Shown here: positions 5,623-9,181 of the stretch, in pieces
Layout: each line of letters starts with the position of its first letter
Numbering within the stretch: the stretch's first letter is position 1
Assembly (NCBI GenBank): GCA_023453655.1
Contig: JAEXTE010000018.1
Location: forward strand, 1-9,181
DNA: 9,181 nucleotides
Origin: Pseudomonadota bacterium
GTDB taxonomy: Bacteria > Pseudomonadota > Gammaproteobacteria > Xanthomonadales > Xanthomonadaceae
Direction: 5' to 3'
Notes under the pieces: model-generated
The model's database searches: none
Seen by the model: only the letters and a program-made list of their open reading frames with translations
What the model was told of the DNA's origin: nothing
Program-made: the position numbers and the translations under genes

Positions 5623-8250
5623 ATGCCAAGCCAGCCGAACCTCTTCGAGGCCGACCCGCCCGCCGGCCAGGGCGGCGATCGCCCCCCCACCGGCCCCGAC
5701 CGCGATCCGCCGCCGCCGCGGGTCTCGGCGATGCGCAGCGGCCGGCCGTGGTGGGCCACGCTGGCCGGGCGCGTGCTGCAGCCCTGGATCGGGCTGAAGA
5801 TCGAGCCGCAGGCGCCGCCGGAGCTGGTCGACCCGCGTCCGGTCTGCTACGTGCTCGAGGACTACGGCCTGTCCAACGCCCTGATCCTGGACCGCGCCTG
5901 CCGCGAGGCCGGCATGCCCGCGCCGCTGCGTCCGCTGCCCGGCGATCCGCTGGGCCGCAAGCGCGCCTACGTGGCGCTCTCGCGGCGCAACGCGAGCGCG
6001 GCGCTGGCCCTGGCCACCGGCCAGCCGCCGCCGAAGAAGACCCATTCCGAATCGCTGGCGCGCCTGCTCGAGGCGCACCGCGAGGATCCGGCGCTGGACG
6101 TGCAGCTGGTGCCGGTGTCGATCTTCGTCGGCCGCTCGCCGGACAAGGCCTCGGGCTGGTTCTCGGTGCTGTTTTCCGAGAACTGGGCGATCGTGGGCCG
6201 CTTCCGCCGGCTGCTGGCGATCCTGCTCAACGGCCGCGACACCCTGGTGCAGTTCGCCGGCCCGGTCTCGATCCGCGACCTGCTGGCCGAGGACCTGCCG
6301 CCCGAGCGCAGCGTGCGCAAGCTCTCGCGCCTGCTGCGCACCCACTTCAACCGCCTGCGCGAGGCGGTGATCGGACCCGACCTGTCGACCCGGCGCCTGC
6401 TGATCGACAAGGTCCTGTCCTCGGCCCAGGTCAAGGAGGCGATCGCCGACCAGGCGCGGCGCGACAGCAGCTCGCCGGAGGAGGCGTGGAAGAAGGCCCA
6501 CGCCATGGCCTACGAGATCGCGGCCGACTATTCGCACCCGGTGGTGCGTTCGGCCTCGTTCCTGCTGACCTCGGTGTGGAACCGGATCTATCGCGGCGTG
6601 CTGGTGCACCACCTCGAAAGCCTCAAGGCCGCCGCGCCCGGGCACGAGGTGATCTACGTGCCCAGCCACCGCAGCCACATGGACTATCTGCTGCTGTCCT
6701 ACCTGCTCTACACCAAGGGCATCGTGCCGCCGCACATCGTCGCCGGCATCAACCTCAACCTGCCGGTGATCGGCCCGATCCTGCGGCGCGGCGGCGCGTT
6801 CTTCATCCGGCGCTCGATCCGCGGCTCGGCGCTGTACTCGGCGGTGCTGGCCGAGTACGTGGCGCAGCTGATCGCCGGCGGCTATTCGATCGAGTACTTC
6901 ATCGAGGGCGGGCGTTCGCGCACCGGCCGGCTGCTGCAACCCAAGGGCGGCATGATCTCCATGACCTTGCGCGCCTACCTGCGGCAACCGTCGCGTCCGG
7001 TGCTGTTCCAGCCGGTGTACATCGGCTACGAGAAGCTGATGGAAGGCAGCAGCTACCTCGACGAGCTGTCGGGCAAGCCCAAGGAGAAGGAGTCGATCTG
7101 GGCGTTGCTGTGGTCGATTCCCAAGGTGCTGCGCCAGAACTACGGCCAGGTGGTGGTGAACTTCGGCGAGCCGATCCCGCTGGCCGACCTGCTCGCCGAG
7201 CACGCCGCCGAATGGGACGGCAAGCCGCTCACCGACGAGGACAAGCCGGACTGGCTGTCGCACACCGTGGACGCCGCGGCCGAGCGCATCCAGGTCAACA
7301 TCAACCGCGCGGCCGACGTCAATCCGATCAACCTGCTGGCGCTGGCATTGCTGTCGACGCCCAAGCACACCATGGCCGAGGCCGACCTGCTGGCGCAGAT
7401 CGCGCTGTCCAAGACCCTGCTGGCCGAGGTGCCGTATTCGGACCGGGTGACGGTGACGCCGCATTCGCCGCGCGAGATCGTGGCGCATGGCGAGGAGATC
7501 GGCGTGCTGCGGCGCATCGCGCATCCGCTGGGCGACGTGCTCAGCGTGGGCGACGACGACGCGGTATTGCTGAGCTATTTCCGAAACAACGTGCTGCACC
7601 TGTTCACCGCCTCGGCCTGGATCGCCTGCTGCTTCCAGCACAACCGGCGGATGTCGCGGGACACGCTCAAGCGGCTCGGACGTTCGGTCTACCCGTTCCT
7701 GCAGGGCGAGCTGTTCCTGGCCTGGGACGGGGACGGCTTCGCCGCGCGCATCGACCGCACCCTCGACGTGTTCGTGCGCGAGGGCCTGCTGCAGCAGGTC
7801 AGCGACGACGACGGCGGCATCCTGGCGCGCAACGCCGGGCAGTCGGACGAGGTGTTCCGCCTGCGCGCGATCGGCCATCCGCTGCAGCAGGCCTTCGAGC
7901 GCTACTACATCGCGATCTCGGTGCTGGCCAAGAACGGCCCGGGCACGCTGGGCGCGGGCGAACTGGAAAGCCTGTGCCAGCTCGCCGCCCAGCGCCTGAG
8001 CCTGCTGTACGCGCCGGCGGCGCCGGAGTTCTTCGACAAGAGCCTGTTCCGCGGCTTCATCCAGAAGCTGCGCGAACTTGGCCTGGTCAGGCTCGACCAG
8101 AACAGCAAGCTGGTGTTCGACCAGCGGCTGGAGACCTGGGCGCGCGACGCCAAGATCATCCTCGGGCGCGAGCTGCGGCACACGATCGAGAAGATCAGTC
8201 CCGAGGCGGTGCGCAGCGAGGAGCCGGCGCCGCAGGCGGTCGCGGACTAG
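5623..8250 (+). CDS. plsB: Glycerol-3-phosphate 1-O-acyltransferase PlsB
   Basis: Transfers an acyl group from acyl-ACP or acyl-CoA to position 1 of glycerol-3-phosphate, the first step of phosphatidic acid and phospholipid synthesis, at the inner membrane. The acyltransferase block shows all four family motifs: H349-RSHM-D354 (the HX4D catalytic pair), GGAFFIRR around 390-397, FIEGGRSRTG around 426-435 (glycerol-3-phosphate binding) and PVYIGYEK around 464-471. The 875 residues slightly exceed the 807 of E. coli PlsB, in line with xanthomonad homologues. The first 45 residues are Pro/Asp/Gly-rich and variable-looking; conservation begins near RPWW. ATG 5623 is chosen because MPSQPNLFE matches the Xanthomonas N-terminus as I recall it. 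The frame is open further upstream (ATG 5614, TTG 5560), but those codons overlap the promoter-like box. GAGGG lies directly against the ATG, too close for a normal ribosome-binding site. The 3' end overlaps the convergent DUF465 gene by four bases. Confidence 0.97.
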   Translation: MPSQPNLFEADPPAGQGGDRPPTGPDRDPPPPRVSAMRSGRPWWATLAGRVLQPWIGLKIEPQAPPELVDPRPVCYVLEDYGLSNALILDRACREAGMPAPLRPLPGDPLGRKRAYVALSRRNASAALALATGQPPPKKTHSESLARLLEAHREDPALDVQLVPVSIFVGRSPDKASGWFSVLFSENWAIVGRFRRLLAILLNGRDTLVQFAGPVSIRDLLAEDLPPERSVRKLSRLLRTHFNRLREAVIGPDLSTRRLLIDKVLSSAQVKEAIADQARRDSSSPEEAWKKAHAMAYEIAADYSHPVVRSASFLLTSVWNRIYRGVLVHHLESLKAAAPGHEVIYVPSHRSHMDYLLLSYLLYTKGIVPPHIVAGINLNLPVIGPILRRGGAFFIRRSIRGSALYSAVLAEYVAQLIAGGYSIEYFIEGGRSRTGRLLQPKGGMISMTLRAYLRQPSRPVLFQPVYIGYEKLMEGSSYLDELSGKPKEKESIWALLWSIPKVLRQNYGQVVVNFGEPIPLADLLAEHAAEWDGKPLTDEDKPDWLSHTVDAAAERIQVNINRAADVNPINLLALALLSTPKHTMAEADLLAQIALSKTLLAEVPYSDRVTVTPHSPREIVAHGEEIGVLRRIAHPLGDVLSVGDDDAVLLSYFRNNVLHLFTASAWIACCFQHNRRMSRDTLKRLGRSVYPFLQGELFLAWDGDGFAARIDRTLDVFVREGLLQQVSDDDGGILARNAGQSDEVFRLRAIGHPLQQAFERYYIAISVLAKNGPGTLGAGELESLCQLAAQRLSLLYAPAAPEFFDKSLFRGFIQKLRELGLVRLDQNSKLVFDQRLETWARDAKIILGRELRHTIEKISPEAVRSEEPAPQAVAD

Positions 8251-8453
8251 GCCGGCTCGTCCGGAATCAGCGCGCTTTCCAGGCGCGCGATCTGGTCCTT
8301 GAGCATCAGCTTGCGCTTCTTCAGCCGCTTGATCATCAGCTCGTCGTTGGCGATATCGGCCTGCAGCCGCGCGATCGCGGTGTCGAGGTCGCGATGCTGG
8401 AGCCGCAGTTCGGCCAGCTGGCGGGACGTTTCGGCGGCATCGGCGCATTGCAT
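8247..8453 (-). CDS. Small DUF465/YdcH-like coiled-coil protein
   Basis: A 68-residue, highly charged protein predicted to be almost wholly helical. The stretch IKRLKKRKLMLKDQI (residues 41-55) is the DUF465 (YdcH/SlyX-like) hallmark of spaced Leu and Lys ahead of a KD. Leu/Ile heptads run from about residue 13 to 58, so it should self-associate as a coiled coil. The function of the family is not established. There is one cysteine (C3), no signal peptide and no membrane segment. The only in-frame ATG that gives a sensible N-terminus is at 8453. No good Shine-Dalgarno precedes it; instead TAAGCT (plus-strand 8463-8468) sits nine bases upstream and could act as a -10, giving a short or absent leader. 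Its TAG stop shares CTAG with the plsB stop. SlyX is an alternative family, but its motif is not visible. Confidence 0.82.
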   Translation of the reverse strand: MQCADAAETSRQLAELRLQHRDLDTAIARLQADIANDELMIKRLKKRKLMLKDQIARLESALIPDEPA

Positions 8454-8613
8454 CGCAGCGACAGCTTACACCGCGGCCGGCGCCGCGCGGGTGTCCCGGG
8501 GCGCGCGCAGCGGGCACAATGCGGCGGCGCGGAGGGGCGACGCGCACGGGGCCGTGGCGCCCCGGTCCACGCATCGCGGAAGGCCCGGCCGCAGGGGAAC
8601 GGAGCACGACACG
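8454..8613. other. Divergent intergenic region, 160 bases
   Basis: This gap separates the DUF465 gene from the exported BamE-like gene, so it must hold promoters facing both ways. It contains TGTAAGCT read on the minus strand (8463-8470) and a CACAAT box read on the plus strand (8515-8520). The rest is very GC-rich, with no ORF that looks real, no RNA gene and no convincing hairpin with a T tract. Confidence 0.55.
8515..8520 (+). promoter_or_regulatory. Possible -10 element for the exported BamE-like gene
   Basis: CACAAT matches four of six -10 positions and lies in GGCACAATGCG, nearly the same 11-mer found before plsB (GGCATAATGCG). It would give a leader of about 85 bases before ATG 8614. 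No clear -35 is seen at the usual distance. Confidence 0.3.
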
Positions 8614-9181
8614 ATGGATGTGACGACCAGGATCGGCACGCGCCAGGGCCTGCGGGCGCTGGGCATTGCCGCCGCGCTGCTGGCGGGAAGCGCCGGCGCG
8701 CAGGAGAAGTACGACGGCTACCTGTGCTGCAACATGCGCAGCGACGGCAGCTGGATCAGCGACAGCAATTACGCCGAGGGCGGCAAGCGGGTGATCCCGG
8801 CCGGCACCCCGGTGAAGGTGACCGGCTACGGCCGCTACCGGGTGAAGGTGCAGATCGACGGCGCGAAGCAGGAGATCGGCAACGACTACAGCCGCGACCT
8901 CGACAACGCGGCATTCGCCCGCCGCTACGTGGTCACCGAGGATCCGAAGGCGGCCATCGCCGGCTGGCCGGCCAAGGTGCAGGAGGCGGTGCGCCAGTCC
9001 CGCGTGACCCCGGGCATGACCCGCGAACAGGTCCTCGCCTCGCTGGGCTATCCCATCAGCAGCGAAAACCCGGACCTGGAGTCCGACCTGTGGCGCTACT
9101 GGCTGAGCAGCTTCGCCGAGTTCCAGCTGCACTTCAGCAATGGACGGGTCAGCGACATCACCACCGATCCGGCCACGCGCA
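8614..9181 (+). CDS. Exported protein with BamE/SmpA-like C-terminal region, cut by the right edge
   Basis: From ATG 8614 the frame is open for 189 codons to the window edge with no stop. Residues 1-29 form a signal peptide (TRQGLR, a hydrophobic core, then GSAGA before Q30), so the mature protein is periplasmic. The mature part begins with GYLCC (C38, C39) and a conserved-looking domain with IPAGTPVKV and GRYRVKV that may form a small beta fold. From about residue 125 it resembles the SmpA/OmlA (BamE) motif: VTPGMTREQVLASLGYP (131-147), then WRYW and FSNGRVSDI. BamE itself is a short lipoprotein; here the cysteines are eight residues past a likely signal-peptidase I site, not in a lipobox, so this is a BamE-like relative and not the assembly factor. 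GGAG at 8601-8604 with a 9-base spacer supports the start. Exact function is unknown. Confidence 0.78.
   Translation, partial: MDVTTRIGTRQGLRALGIAAALLAGSAGAQEKYDGYLCCNMRSDGSWISDSNYAEGGKRVIPAGTPVKVTGYGRYRVKVQIDGAKQEIGNDYSRDLDNAAFARRYVVTEDPKAAIAGWPAKVQEAVRQSRVTPGMTREQVLASLGYPISSENPDLESDLWRYWLSSFAEFQLHFSNGRVSDITTDPATR

Noticed and set aside
2423..5629. A 1068-codon open frame on the minus strand overlapping the TonB-dependent receptor in another frame
   Set aside because: The translation is Arg/Pro/Gly-rich and featureless, while the other frame on the same strand has a signal peptide, TonB box, plug and barrel end. It is a GC shadow.
5518..9132. A 1204-codon open frame on the minus strand, antisense to plsB
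   Set aside because: It is a by-product of high-GC third codon positions in plsB and the gene beyond. The translation is low-complexity Arg/Gly/His/Ala/Val/Gln, with no domain and no signal peptide, and it runs across four real features.
1..9181. CRISPR arrays, phage or transposon genes, toxin-antitoxin pairs, tRNA or rRNA
   Set aside because: I read both strands and found no regularly spaced repeats, no integrase or transposase motifs, no tRNA-like cloverleaf and no rRNA sequence. The gene set is ordinary chromosomal envelope and lipid metabolism.

Overview
This is a GC-rich stretch (about 70% G+C by eye) from a gammaproteobacterium. The best fit is the Xanthomonadaceae (Lysobacter / Luteimonas / Xanthomonas relatives). 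Three things point there: a glycerol-3-phosphate acyltransferase (PlsB) that begins MPSQPNLFE and follows the Xanthomonas PlsB sequence closely as far as I can recall it, a tandem pair of DsbA paralogues followed by an endonuclease/exonuclease/phosphatase-family gene, and a large TonB-dependent receptor of the type abundant in this family. The assignment rests on recognition, not on a database search.

Layout. Bases 1-122 are the Ala/Pro/Glu-rich tail of a CDS that begins outside the window. A rightward cluster of three genes follows: a secreted DsbA-like oxidoreductase (CGHC active site, 158-784), a DsbA-like lipoprotein on a long Ala/Pro/Glu linker (CPAC active site, 846-1688), and an endonuclease/exonuclease/phosphatase (EEP) family hydrolase (1702-2460). 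A 39-base gap holding one GC-rich hairpin separates this cluster from a convergent 964-residue TonB-dependent outer-membrane receptor (2500-5394, minus). A 228-base divergent control region, unusually rich in dyads and direct repeats, separates the receptor from plsB (5623-8250, plus). plsB converges on a small DUF465/YdcH-like coiled-coil gene (8247-8453, minus), and the two stop codons share the tetranucleotide CTAG. A second divergent gap (8454-8613) leads into an exported protein with a BamE/SmpA-like C-terminal part that runs off the right edge (8614 onward).

How the genes may work together. The two DsbA paralogues would form disulfides in the periplasm, one soluble and one held to a membrane. 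All 12 cysteines of the nearby TonB-dependent receptor fall in six close pairs, so it is a plausible client, but that link is inference. PlsB does the first acylation of glycerol-3-phosphate in phospholipid synthesis. The other genes show no obvious pathway link. Overall this looks like ordinary chromosomal core and envelope DNA: I see no phage, transposase, integrase, CRISPR, toxin-antitoxin or defence genes, and no rRNA or tRNA. The most unusual material is regulatory: promoter-like boxes abutting start codons, overlapping hairpins, and the cysteine pattern.
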